A stretch of 64,000 bases of DNA, taken from positions 1 through 64,000 of the forward strand of contig CADBZY010000012.1 of assembly GCA_902799245.1 (NCBI GenBank), read 5' to 3'. The notes below the pieces were generated by a model, which had not been told where the DNA came from, did no database searches, and worked only from the letters and a program-made list of their open reading frames with translations. Positions 18,050 through 26,559 of this stretch are shown here, piece after piece. This DNA is from an uncultured Ruminococcus sp. Its GTDB lineage: Bacteria; Bacillota; Clostridia; Oscillospirales; Acutalibacteraceae. Each line of letters opens with the position of its first letter. The first letter of the stretch is position 1. A program made the translations under genes and the position numbers.

Positions 18050-19948
18050 TCAATCGGTAATGAGCGAACAAACCGCGTTGGCGTATGCTACCGGATCGTC
18101 CACACCGATACCCTCAATCAGCGAAGCCTGCGCAAACAGCACATCGGTCAGTTTGGCAGCCTTATCCTTGTCCTCGGCATACGCCTTGGTGAGAGCGGCA
18201 AAAATCGGGTGATTGGCGTTGATTTCCAGCACTCTTGCCGCCTTGACCTTCTCGTTATTGGTGGGCATGGCGTTGAGCACCTTCTCCATTTCAAGGGAAA
18301 TGCCGCCGTCAGAGGTCAGGCAGACAGGATGTGTCTTCAGACGTGTGGAAAGACGCACTTCCTTGACATTGTCGCCGAGATGCTCCTTCATGAATTCAAA
18401 CAGGCTCTTGTTATCCTCGGCGGTCTTTTTGATTTCTTCCTTCTCGCCTTCGTCCTCTATGTCAAGCTCCGCGTCGGAAACGGAACGGAATTCCTTTTCC
18501 TTATAGTCGCGCATTGTCTTGAGTGCGAATTCGTCGATCTCGTCAGTGAGATAGAGGATTTCATAACCCTTGTCGCGCAGCATTTCGGTCTGGGGCAGCA
18601 TATCCAGCTTGGCGGTGGATTCGCCGCAGGCGTAGTAGATGTATTTCTGGCTCTCGCGCATTCTGCCGACATATTCTTCCAGGGTGACGGGCTTCTTCTC
18701 GGAAGAAGAATAGTATACCAGCAGGTCTTGCAGCAGGTCTTTCTTCATACCGTAGGAGCTGTAAATGCCGAATTTGATCTGCATGCCGAAGTTCTTGAAG
18801 AACTGTTCGTACTTCTCGCGGTCGTTCTTCTGCATATTGAGAAGCTCGGACTTGATCTTCTTTTCGAGGCTCTGGGCAATGGCTTTGAGCTGGCGGTCGT
18901 GCTGGAGCATTTCGCGGCTGATATTGAGCGACAGGTCGGGAGAATCCACCAATCCCTTGACGAAGCTGAAATAATCCGGCAGCAGATCAGCGCATTTTTC
19001 CATGATCATCACGCCGTTGCTGTAGAGCTGCAAACCTTTCTCGTAATCCTTGCTGTAGTAATTGAAGGGAGTACGCGCCGGAATGAACATCAGCGCGGTG
19101 TAGGTGGCAACACCCTCGACATTCTGATGAATGCAGCGTGCGGGATCTTCGTAGTCGTTGAATTTGTTCTTGTAAAAGTCCTCGTATTCATGTTCGGCCA
19201 GCTCTGCCTTGGTCTTTTTCCACACAGGAACCATGCTGTTGAGCGTTTCGGTTTCGATGTAGGTGGCGTATTCTTTGTCGTCCTTTTCCTCGCCTTCCTC
19301 CCAGTCGCGTGATTTTTCCACGTCCATGGTGATGGGATAGCGGATATAATCGGAATACTTTCTGACCAGGTTGCGCAGGCTGTAGGTTTCGAGATACTCG
19401 TCGTAATTCTCGTCGTCAGTGTTGTCCTTGATATAAAGGGTGATCTCGGTGCCGTGCTCTTCCTTCTGCGCGTCCTCAATCGTGTAGCCGTCGGCGCCGT
19501 CAGACTCCCAGCGGAACGCGGAATCGCCTTCCACTGATCTGGAAACGACAACAATCTTCTTTGACACCATAAACGCAGAATAGAAGCCCACGCCGAACTG
19601 ACCGATGATGTCCACGTCCTCGCCGAGGTCATGCTCCTGCTTGAAGGCAAGTGAACCGCTCTTGGCGATGGTGCCAAGGTTTTCCTCCAGTTCCTCACGG
19701 GTCATGCCGCAGCCCTTGTCGCTGACAGTGAGCGTGCGTGCTTCCTTGTCGGGGGTTATCTTGATGGCAAGATCGTCGCGGCTGAGTCCGGCGTTGCCGG
19801 TCTGCATGGCGTTGTAATAGAGCTTGTCAGTCGCGTCGCTGGCGTTGGAAATCAGCTCGCGCAGGAATATTTCTTTGTGGGTGTAGATCGAGTTGATCAT
19901 CATATCAAGCAGTCGCTTGGATTCGGCTTTGAATTCTTTCTTTTCCAT
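18050..19948 (-). CDS. htpG: Chaperone HtpG (Hsp90)
   Basis: ATP-dependent cytosolic chaperone of 632 residues. The N-terminal GHKL domain shows [20 protein letters not shown] and [13 protein letters not shown]. The middle and C-terminal dimer domains are intact. ATG 19948 follows GAAAGGA; 12 earlier in-frame codons have no ribosome site and overlap the operator. It has its own promoter with a perfect CIRCE element, so HrcA repression and heat induction are expected. Confidence 0.97.
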   Translation of the reverse strand: MEKKEFKAESKRLLDMMINSIYTHKEIFLRELISNASDATDKLYYNAMQTGNAGLSRDDLAIKITPDKEARTLTVSDKGCGMTREELEENLGTIAKSGSLAFKQEHDLGEDVDIIGQFGVGFYSAFMVSKKIVVVSRSVEGDSAFRWESDGADGYTIEDAQKEEHGTEITLYIKDNTDDENYDEYLETYSLRNLVRKYSDYIRYPITMDVEKSRDWEEGEEKDDKEYATYIETETLNSMVPVWKKTKAELAEHEYEDFYKNKFNDYEDPARCIHQNVEGVATYTALMFIPARTPFNYYSKDYEKGLQLYSNGVMIMEKCADLLPDYFSFVKGLVDSPDLSLNISREMLQHDRQLKAIAQSLEKKIKSELLNMQKNDREKYEQFFKNFGMQIKFGIYSSYGMKKDLLQDLLVYYSSSEKKPVTLEEYVGRMRESQKYIYYACGESTAKLDMLPQTEMLRDKGYEILYLTDEIDEFALKTMRDYKEKEFRSVSDAELDIEDEGEKEEIKKTAEDNKSLFEFMKEHLGDNVKEVRLSTRLKTHPVCLTSDGGISLEMEKVLNAMPTNNEKVKAARVLEINANHPIFAALTKAYAEDKDKAAKLTDVLFAQASLIEGIGVDDPVAYANAVCSLITD

Positions 19949-19977
19949 TTTTGTATAGCTTCCTTTCATCAGATGAA

Positions 19978-20004
19978 TTAGCACTCTCGATTGTCGAGTG
20001 CTAA
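19978..20004 (-). promoter_or_regulatory. CIRCE operator (HrcA site) of htpG
   Basis: TTAGCACTC, a 9-nt spacer, then GAGTGCTAA: an exact match to the canonical 9-9-9 CIRCE. It lies in the htpG 5' leader, 30 nt before the start codon and just downstream of the promoter. HrcA binding here would block transcription until heat stress. Confidence 0.96.
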
Positions 20005-20016
20005 TTGATATGACTA

Positions 20017-20045
20017 ATAATAATACGATCGTTACAATATGTCAA
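20017..20045 (-). promoter_or_regulatory. sigma-A promoter of htpG
   Basis: Minus strand TTGACA, 17-nt spacer, TATTAT. It predicts transcription starting near 20010, immediately before the CIRCE element. Confidence 0.85.
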
Positions 20046-20325
20046 GGGGGCAATTGTGAACTTTTTGTTTTGTCTTTTATTTTAGGAAAATATATTCCCA
20101 GATTCCGGTAAAATCACGAAATATCAGGCAGGAATCTCTTCACTCTTTCAACTTAAAATAGTATGTTTATTGTAGCCTTTTTTTGGGATAATATACTGAA
20201 TTTTTATATCTAAAATAGCTATAGACAAATTTATAATTATGTTGTATTATATTGAGTAACTATATTTCAATCAATATATTGTGATATGAAAAAGACATTA
20301 CCCAAAAAAAAGGAGGTTAATTATA
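20046..20325. other. Divergent intergenic region between htpG and the lipoprotein gene
   Basis: AT-rich. Apart from the plus-strand promoter at 20222-20250 and the ribosome site AGGAGG at 20311-20316, nothing recognisable is seen here. Confidence 0.5.
20222..20250 (+). promoter_or_regulatory. Promoter for the lipoprotein gene
   Basis: TAGACA, 17-nt spacer, TATTAT, about 75 nt before the TTG start codon of the lipoprotein. Confidence 0.6.
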
Positions 20326-21087
20326 TTGAGAAGAATGCTGATTATCACCGCCGTGCTGCTGAGTGCCATGACGCTGCTTTGCGCATGTGCCGACGGAGTC
20401 AATGATCCCGATCAGCCACCGCTTGCCAGCAATTCCGTCATTGTAGCGGATGACACCATTCCCGATGGTATCTCTCCCAACATCACCGGCGTAGTCACAA
20501 GCATCTCAGAGGTGCGTGACGGCATTATGATTCTTGTGGAGATACCCGACGCCAAGAACAATTATTCCGACAACAGATATTATGTCACTGTAACGGCCAA
20601 GACAGTCCTTGAAAACAAGGACAAAGCCCGCTGTAAGAGCTACCGTGAACTGACCCCCGGAGATACCGTTTCCGTATGGTTCACAGGCGGTTCAACCGGA
20701 ACCATGCCCGATTACGCAGTCGCCCAGGGCGTAAGAATCACTTCCAAAGTAGACGATCTGCTGATGACGGTTCGACACGGAGAGAGCGTGATTATGGCAT
20801 CACCCACAGCCGGAGAGGTCACATCGACTGACATTAAGCCGCTGCTCTACGGTTCTTATCTGATAACCGACGGCAACGGCAGTCTTGCTCTTAGCTTTGC
20901 CAAAGCGCCCTTAAACGTCACCGCGTCGGCTGTATCGGCAGAAAACGGAGAAACAGTTTATCTGACAGGCGATACCAACGAGTTGGAGCTTCCCGGCACA
21001 GTGAAGGACGGAGAATACACCGTCACCGTCAAGGCAGACAGCGAAGGCGGCGCCGATTATTACATTTTTATACTAAGCGTCAGATAA
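20326..21087 (+). CDS. Putative lipoprotein, DUF3221-like
   Basis: A 253-residue secreted protein of unknown function. The start is TTG, chosen because AGGAGG is 9 nt upstream. The signal peptide (RRMLIITAVLLSAMTLLCAC) ends in a lipobox-like LCAC, predicting a lipid-anchored Cys near residue 20. Residues 45-140 form a beta-rich, OB-like segment (NITGVVTSI, LTPGDTVSVWF) reminiscent of DUF3221. A second beta-rich segment (about 160-250) may be a small Ig-like fold. It precedes glyS by 66 nt and may share its transcript; a functional link is not evident. Confidence 0.65.
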   Translation: MRRMLIITAVLLSAMTLLCACADGVNDPDQPPLASNSVIVADDTIPDGISPNITGVVTSISEVRDGIMILVEIPDAKNNYSDNRYYVTVTAKTVLENKDKARCKSYRELTPGDTVSVWFTGGSTGTMPDYAVAQGVRITSKVDDLLMTVRHGESVIMASPTAGEVTSTDIKPLLYGSYLITDGNGSLALSFAKAPLNVTASAVSAENGETVYLTGDTNELELPGTVKDGEYTVTVKADSEGGADYYIFILSVR

Positions 21088-21153
21088 CAGCGCTTCCGTT
21101 TCAGACGATACCATAACGCAAATTAATATCCAGAAAAAAGGATTGATCTAACT

Positions 21154-22554
21154 ATGAAAAACACCGAAAAAGTAATGGACAAAATAGTCGCTCTCTGTAA
21201 AGGCAGAGGCTTTGTATATCCCGGCTCTGAGATTTACGGAGGCCTTTCCAATACATGGGACTACGGCCCGCTCGGTATGCAGCTTAAGAACAACATCAAG
21301 AACGCGTGGCTCAAAAAATTCGTTCAGCAGAACAAATACAACGTCGGTCTTGACTCTGCCATTCTGATGAACCCGCAGACATGGGTGGCGTCAGGTCACT
21401 TGGGCGGCTTCTCCGACCCGCTGATGGACTGCAAGGAATGCAAGACCCGTCACCGTGCCGACAACCTCATCGAGGACTTCGACGGCACCAACGTCGCCGG
21501 CTGGACCAACGAACAGCTTGTCGATTATATTAATGAAAAGCAGATTCCCTGTCCCAACTGCGGCAAACACAATTTCTCCGACATCAGACAGTTCAATCTG
21601 ATGTTCAAGACCTTCCAGGGCGTCACCGAGGACACCAAGAGCGAGCTTTATCTCCGTCCCGAAACCGCACAGGGTATCTTTGTCAACTTCGCCAACATTC
21701 AGCGCACCACACGCCGCAAGGTTCCCTTCGGCGTGGCACAGATCGGTAAATCCTTCCGCAACGAGATCACCCCCAAGAACTTCATCTTCCGCGTGCGCGA
21801 ATTCGAGCAGATGGAGCTTGAATTCTTCTGCAAACCCGGCACCGACCTCGAATGGTTCGAGTATTGGCGCGCCTTCTGCCGCGACTGGCTCTATTCCCTC
21901 AATATCAAGGAAGAAAACCTTCGTCTGCGCGATCATTCGCAGGAGGAGCTTTGCTTCTACTCCAAGGCTACCACCGACTTTGAATACCTCTTCCCCTTCG
22001 GCTGGGGCGAACTCTGGGGCGTGGCCGACAGAACCGATTACGACCTCACCCAGCACATCAATACCAGCGGCAAGAGCCTTGAATATTTCGACCCGACCAC
22101 CAACGAGAAGTACATTCCCTATGTCATTGAGCCGTCGCTCGGCGTAGAGCGTCTCTTCCTCGCGCTCATCACAGAAGCATACGATGAAGAAGTGGTCGAC
22201 GCGGCCAAGAACGACGTGCGCACCGTACTCAGACTGCATCCGGCGCTTGCGCCCTTCAAGGCAGCCGTTCTGCCGCTCTCCAAGAAGCTGACTCCGGCAG
22301 CCGAGGAAATATTTACCGAGCTGTCCAAGGACTTCATGGTGGACTTCGACGACACAGGCTCCATCGGCAAGAGATACCGCCGCGAAGACGAAATCGGCAC
22401 TCCCTTCTGCATTACCGTTGACTTCCAGACCGTCGGCGACGACAAGACGCCTGCCGACAACTGCGTCACTGTCCGTGACAGAGACACCATGGAACAGGTG
22501 CGCGTTCCGATCGACCAGCTCAGAAGCTACATCGCAGAAAAAATCGCATTCTGA
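21154..22554 (+). CDS. glyS: Glycyl-tRNA synthetase (single-chain, dimeric type)
   Basis: Charges tRNA-Gly. The 466-residue class II enzyme of the alpha2 (eukaryote/Firmicute) type begins [25 protein letters not shown]. It has motif 2 around [21 protein letters not shown] and motif 3 around [14 protein letters not shown], plus an anticodon-binding C-terminal domain. A CPNC pair (near residue 130) may bind zinc. No T-box leader is present in the 66-nt upstream gap, unlike many Firmicute synthetase genes. A tRNA-Gly gene follows directly. Confidence 0.97.
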   Translation: MKNTEKVMDKIVALCKGRGFVYPGSEIYGGLSNTWDYGPLGMQLKNNIKNAWLKKFVQQNKYNVGLDSAILMNPQTWVASGHLGGFSDPLMDCKECKTRHRADNLIEDFDGTNVAGWTNEQLVDYINEKQIPCPNCGKHNFSDIRQFNLMFKTFQGVTEDTKSELYLRPETAQGIFVNFANIQRTTRRKVPFGVAQIGKSFRNEITPKNFIFRVREFEQMELEFFCKPGTDLEWFEYWRAFCRDWLYSLNIKEENLRLRDHSQEELCFYSKATTDFEYLFPFGWGELWGVADRTDYDLTQHINTSGKSLEYFDPTTNEKYIPYVIEPSLGVERLFLALITEAYDEEVVDAAKNDVRTVLRLHPALAPFKAAVLPLSKKLTPAAEEIFTELSKDFMVDFDDTGSIGKRYRREDEIGTPFCITVDFQTVGDDKTPADNCVTVRDRDTMEQVRVPIDQLRSYIAEKIAF

Positions 22555-22563
22555 TGATCAATT

Positions 22564-22602
22564 CTCTGTTGCCGACAGCTGTCGGCAGCAGAGAGTTTTT
22601 TA
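22564..22602 (+). terminator. Terminator after glyS
   Basis: CTCTG..GCCGACAG and CTGTCGGC..CAGAG form a long stem followed by a T6 tract. Confidence 0.85.
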
Positions 22603-22612
22603 TAAAAAATAC

Positions 22613-22641
22613 TTGACATTTACCCGCAGAGGGCATATAAT
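22613..22641 (+). promoter_or_regulatory. Consensus promoter of tRNA-Gly
   Basis: TTGACA, 17-nt spacer, TATAAT: a perfect match 13 nt before the mature tRNA 5' end. Confidence 0.93.
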
Positions 22642-22654
22642 AAAAAAGCCTTTT

Positions 22655-22728
22655 GCGGGAGTAGTTTAGTGGCAGAACCTCAGCTTCCCAAGCTGATGGT
22701 GTGGGTTCGATTCCCATCTTCCGCTCCA
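22655..22728 (+). tRNA. tRNA-Gly (CCC anticodon)
   Basis: A full cloverleaf: acceptor GCGGGAG pairs with CTTCCGC (one G-T), the anticodon stem TCAGC/GCTGA encloses loop TTCCCAA with anticodon CCC, and the T-arm contains GGTTCGATTCC. The discriminator is T and the 3' CCA is encoded. It lies 100 nt downstream of the glycyl-tRNA synthetase gene, with its own promoter and terminator. Confidence 0.95.
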
Positions 22729-22737
22729 GTTGACAGA

Positions 22738-22771
22738 AACATCCGATGTATTTGTAATCGGATGTTTTTTT
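22738..22771 (+). terminator. Terminator after tRNA-Gly
   Basis: AACATCCGAT and ATCGGATGTT form a perfect 10-bp stem with T7 following. Confidence 0.9.
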
Positions 22772-22814
22772 GTTCCCGTTATTCTGTAATAAAATCAAAA
22801 ACAAAGCTCACTTC

Positions 22815-22852
22815 AAAAAAGGACCCGCATTGATTTCTTCAATACGAGTCCC
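22815..22852 (-). terminator. Terminator after the SH3-repeat gene
   Basis: Read on the minus strand, 13-nt arms (GGACTCGTATTGA with TCAATGCGGGTCC, including G-U pairs) enclose a short loop and are followed by T6. Confidence 0.85.
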
Positions 22853-22898
22853 ATTTTTATATCAATACGAAATGATAAGAAACTAAACTGTAAAAATA

Positions 22899-24455
22899 TT
22901 ACACAACTTTGCAGAAGGTGCCAAGCACCCAACCTTTTTTGTCGGTTTTATACTGTATCTGGTACCATGTTCTGTCCTTTTCGTCCTTCTTGGTGGCAAG
23001 ATACACATACTTCTTCCCCTCAGAAGTACTTCCGATTTTTTTGGAGGACGTGCTCGCCGATTCACGGACGTTGACAGGGCTTTCAATGATTTCCACCTGC
23101 TTGGAAACAGCCTTTGTCGTCGCTGTAGTGGCTGTTGTCGTGGCCTTCGTTCCTGTCGTGACAAGCTCGCTGAGCGAAGCCATCACCCAGCCCTTTTGCT
23201 TGGAAGTGTACTGAATCTGATACCATTTGTTGCCCTTTGCGTCCTTCTTGGCGGCAAGATACTGAAAGGTCTTGCCCTTCGTGACCTTACCAAGGTACTT
23301 ACCGCTCTTGCTCGCCGAGGCACGGACAACAACCTTCGAGCCGGTGATGCGAACCTTCTTATCAGCCGCCTTGGTCGCGGGGGTCGTTGAAACTGTCGTC
23401 TCTGTGAGCTTGGCGTAATCCGAGTGAATCCAGCCCTTCTTGCCGGATTTGTACTCTATCTGATACCACGTTTTGCCGTCGGAATCCTTCTTGGAAGAAA
23501 TGTAAGCAAACTTCTTTCCGTTTTTGACGGTGGTAAGTATCTTGCCCTTTATGTCCGCCTTGTCACGGACGTGAAGGGCATTCGCTGTGATCTGAACCTG
23601 CTTTGCCGTAACTTTGGCCGTGGCAGTGGTTGTAGTTGTGGTTGTGGTCTTGGAGGTCGTAGAAGTATCCGTCGTGCCACCGTCATTTACGATCTTGCTC
23701 AGCGAAGCGAGTACCCAGCCGGATTTGCCTGATGTATAGCTGATCTTGTACCACAGCCTGCCCTTTTCGTCGGTATCGGACGCAAGGAATTCGTAGCGCT
23801 TCCCCTTGGAGACAGTGCCAAGCTTGCTGCCGTTCAGACTGGCCTTGGAACGCACGTTGACAGGAGAAGCCGTAATTTCAACCGTTTTGCCTTTGGTCTT
23901 GGTATCTGTTTTGGTATCTGTCTTGGTATCCGATTTGCCCTGCTCCTTCACCACTTCGCAGTAGGTGCCGAGAAGCCACGCCTGCATGTCGTCCCCGTAA
24001 TGCACGCGATACCAGAGTTGGTCGCTGCTGTCCTTTTTAACGGAGAAGTAGTCAAACTGGGCGCCTTTTTTCGCGATACCGAGAACCTCACTCGTCAGAC
24101 TCGCCTTTTCGCGGACGTTAAGCAGCTTGGTGGTGACTTCTACCTTGCCAATTTCCTTACTGTCCACCGTCTCCGCGTAAGCGGATGTTACCCATCCCTT
24201 TTTGTCATCCGACAGCTTGATCTGATACCAGCGGACACCCTTTTTGTCATTCTTCTCGCCGCAATAAACAAGCTGATCGCCGTAATGCACTTTCTGCATA
24301 TACCTTGCGGAGGTACCAGGTTCTTCCCTTACAGCAACCGGTTCACCCGTGATATTGACATATTTCGGCGCAGCAAACACATTAAACGCAGCCATACATG
24401 AAAAAGAGGCAGTCACCAGTACTGCGGAAATGATTTTTTTTATGTTCTTATTCAC
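22899..24455 (-). CDS. Secreted protein with six SH3b repeats
   Basis: A 518-residue exported protein: an N-terminal signal peptide cut after FNVFAA, then six bacterial SH3 (SH3b) domains of about 65 residues. Each has a VNVREKAS-like start and a WYQI..GWV end, and they are joined by Thr-rich linkers. No enzyme domain is seen. SH3b domains bind peptidoglycan, so this is probably a wall-associated binding or spacing protein. The GTG start at 24455 has AAAGGA 8 nt upstream; the ATG at 24464 is too close to that site. It is divergent from the phosphopolymer operon, sharing a 243-nt promoter region. Confidence 0.85.
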   Translation of the reverse strand: MNKNIKKIISAVLVTASFSCMAAFNVFAAPKYVNITGEPVAVREEPGTSARYMQKVHYGDQLVYCGEKNDKKGVRWYQIKLSDDKKGWVTSAYAETVDSKEIGKVEVTTKLLNVREKASLTSEVLGIAKKGAQFDYFSVKKDSSDQLWYRVHYGDDMQAWLLGTYCEVVKEQGKSDTKTDTKTDTKTKGKTVEITASPVNVRSKASLNGSKLGTVSKGKRYEFLASDTDEKGRLWYKISYTSGKSGWVLASLSKIVNDGGTTDTSTTSKTTTTTTTTATAKVTAKQVQITANALHVRDKADIKGKILTTVKNGKKFAYISSKKDSDGKTWYQIEYKSGKKGWIHSDYAKLTETTVSTTPATKAADKKVRITGSKVVVRASASKSGKYLGKVTKGKTFQYLAAKKDAKGNKWYQIQYTSKQKGWVMASLSELVTTGTKATTTATTATTKAVSKQVEIIESPVNVRESASTSSKKIGSTSEGKKYVYLATKKDEKDRTWYQIQYKTDKKGWVLGTFCKVV

Positions 24456-24506
24456 ACAAATCATCCTTTCAAACTTACAGAACAATAATAAACCATCATC
24501 AATTTA

Positions 24507-24534
24507 ATTATAGCAACTATTTAAAAAAAAGCAA
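24507..24534 (-). promoter_or_regulatory. Promoter of the SH3-repeat gene
   Basis: Minus strand TTGCTT, 16-nt spacer, TATAAT. It lies back to back with the promoter of the divergent operon. Confidence 0.65.
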
Positions 24535-24590
24535 CATCAAAACTATTACAACTTGTCTGCTTGTTAAAAAAGTTAATATCAAAAATGATA

Positions 24591-24620
24591 TTGACATATC
24601 TGACTGTTAAATGATATAAT
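24591..24620 (+). promoter_or_regulatory. Promoter of the envelope-phosphopolymer operon
   Basis: TTGACA, 18-nt spacer, TATAAT. It predicts a transcript starting near 24627 that covers the nucleotidyltransferase, both YidC-like fusions and the TagF-like gene. Confidence 0.85.
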
Positions 24621-24624
24621 GATA

Positions 24625-24680
24625 GTTGATTTTGTAAAAACAGTTCAATTGCCAAACGCCTGATGTTTGGCAAAATCAAC
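24625..24680 (+). promoter_or_regulatory. Structured 5' leader of the envelope operon
   Basis: GTTGATTTTG (24625-24634) is exactly complementary to CAAAATCAAC (24671-24680). An inner hairpin pairs TTGCCAAAC (24649-24657) with GTTTGGCAA (24665-24673), sharing three bases with the outer arm. The structure ends just before the ribosome site AGAAGGA. There is no T-run, so control of stability or initiation is likelier than termination. Confidence 0.6.
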
Positions 24681-24698
24681 CAGAAGGATGATGTTTTT

Positions 24699-26507
24699 AT
24701 GCAAGCGATAATATTAGCGGCGGGAATGGGAAAACGTCTGAAAGAATTGACAAAAAACAACACAAAATGCATGGTAAAGGTCAACGGAATATCCCTTATT
24801 GACCGTATGCTTCATCAGATAGAAGCGCTCCGTCTTTCCCGCATTATCATCGTTGTGGGATACGAGGGGCAGAAGCTGATAGATTACATATCCACCCTTT
24901 CTATCAGCACCCCGATAGAATTTATCGAAAATCCCATCTACGACAAGACCAACAACATCTACTCTCTCTCCCTGGCGAAGGAAAGACTGCGCAGTGATGA
25001 CACACTGCTCTTTGAATCCGACCTGATATTTGAGGATTCAGTGCTGCAAGAGCTTGTCTCCGACCCGAGGGACACGCTCGCGCTGGTGGACAAGTATGAG
25101 AGCTGGATGGACGGCACCTGCGTCAAGCTCGGTCAGGACGACCGAATCGAGGCATTTGTACCCGGCAAGCGTTTTGTGTTTGACGAAAAGGACGAATACT
25201 TCAAGACGGTCAATATCTATAAATTCAGCAAACACTTTTCCGAAACGCACTATGTTCCGTTTCTGGAGGCATACCAGTGCGCCCTTGGTCAGAATGAATA
25301 TTATGAGCAGGTGCTTCGCGTCATTGCGCTGCTCGACGACCCAGGCATTTCCGCAAAACGTCTGAACGGGCAGCTCTGGTACGAAATTGATGACATTCAG
25401 GATCTCGATATTGCGGAGTCCATGTTCTCCCCCGACGACGACGAAAAGATCGCATTGCTGCAGGGGAGATACGGCGGCTACTGGCGTTATCCGAAGCTGA
25501 TTGATTTCTGCTATCTGGTGAATCCCTACTTTCCTTCCGAACGCATGAAGAATGAAATAAAAGCCAATTTCGATACACTGCTGACGCAGTACCCCTCTGG
25601 AATGCACATCAACAGTCTGCTCGCGGCGAAGAATTTCAGCGTCCGCGAGGAAAACATCATCGTCGGCAATGGCGCGGCGGAGCTTATCAAAAGCCTCATG
25701 GGTACACTCAGCGGAAGGACGGGCTTTATCAGACCTACTTTTGAGGAATACCCCAATCGGTATTCTCCCGCTGAGCAAGTGATTTTCACCCCCGGCAATC
25801 AAGATTTTTCCTACACAGCCGATGATATAATGAAATACTTTGAAGGCAGGAATATCGATAATCTGGTAGTGATAAACCCCGACAATCCCAGCGGCAACTA
25901 CATCCCCAAGAAGGACATGCTCCGCCTGATCAAATGGTGCGGAGAGCAGGGAATCAAGGCTGTTATCGATGAATCCTTCGTCGATTTTGCCGACAAAGAA
26001 GACAGCACCATCATAGATCAGGAGATTCTGAACGCAAATCCCAGCCTCTACGTGATGAAGAGCATATCAAAATCCTACGGCGTGCCCGGACTCAGACTGG
26101 GTGTGCTTGCTTCCGGCGATGTCAGGACAATTGCCGCCATGAAAAAGGACGTTGCCATCTGGAACATCAATTCCTTTGCGGAGTTTTACATGCAGATTTC
26201 AGAGAAATACAAAAAAGATTACGCTGAAGCTCTCATAAAACTCAGAGCCGAACGAGCGAGATTTGAGAGCGAGCTTGCAAAGATACCGGGTCTGCGTGTG
26301 ATCCCGTCGCAAGCAAATTTCGTGATGGTGGAAACATCTGACAGCATTTCGCCCAAGGGACTGCTGAAAACACTGATGATCAATCACGGTCTGCTCATTA
26401 AAGATCTCGTGGCCAAGACAGGCGGTGGAAATTACCTGCGCATCGCAGTGAGAGATACGAAGGACAATGACGCACTTCTGAGCGCCCTCAGAGCCGAGCT
26501 TCTCTGA
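24699..26507 (+). CDS. Nucleotidyltransferase-aminotransferase fusion (LicC/PntC-like)
   Basis: A 602-residue two-domain cytoplasmic protein. Residues 1-235 form a sugar-nucleotidyltransferase fold of the LicC choline-phosphate cytidylyltransferase type, with ILAAGMGKRLKELT and LFESDLIFED as metal site. Residues 270-600 are a class I/II, HisC-like PLP aminotransferase with NPDNPSGNY, VIDESFVDF and the PLP Lys near 458 in SISKSYG. This order matches the published PntC-type fusions that make CDP-aminoethylphosphonate. No PEP mutase or phosphonopyruvate decarboxylase gene is nearby, so another amino-alcohol phosphate is possible. ATG 24699 follows AGAAGGA at 10 nt. It is the first gene of the operon. 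Confidence 0.85.
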   Translation: MQAIILAAGMGKRLKELTKNNTKCMVKVNGISLIDRMLHQIEALRLSRIIIVVGYEGQKLIDYISTLSISTPIEFIENPIYDKTNNIYSLSLAKERLRSDDTLLFESDLIFEDSVLQELVSDPRDTLALVDKYESWMDGTCVKLGQDDRIEAFVPGKRFVFDEKDEYFKTVNIYKFSKHFSETHYVPFLEAYQCALGQNEYYEQVLRVIALLDDPGISAKRLNGQLWYEIDDIQDLDIAESMFSPDDDEKIALLQGRYGGYWRYPKLIDFCYLVNPYFPSERMKNEIKANFDTLLTQYPSGMHINSLLAAKNFSVREENIIVGNGAAELIKSLMGTLSGRTGFIRPTFEEYPNRYSPAEQVIFTPGNQDFSYTADDIMKYFEGRNIDNLVVINPDNPSGNYIPKKDMLRLIKWCGEQGIKAVIDESFVDFADKEDSTIIDQEILNANPSLYVMKSISKSYGVPGLRLGVLASGDVRTIAAMKKDVAIWNINSFAEFYMQISEKYKKDYAEALIKLRAERARFESELAKIPGLRVIPSQANFVMVETSDSISPKGLLKTLMINHGLLIKDLVAKTGGGNYLRIAVRDTKDNDALLSALRAELL

Positions 26508-26559
26508 CAGATCACTCTGCACAGAACCATCAACTTACATTCAATCGAGGTAACGTTAC

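Noticed and set aside
18209-19312. A 367-codon open frame on the plus strand opposite htpG
   Set aside because: It is the antisense shadow of a well-conserved htpG reading frame, has no ribosome site and shows no family motifs.
21088-21153. T-box riboswitch before glyS
   Set aside because: The gap is only 66 nt and contains no T-box sequence or stem I.
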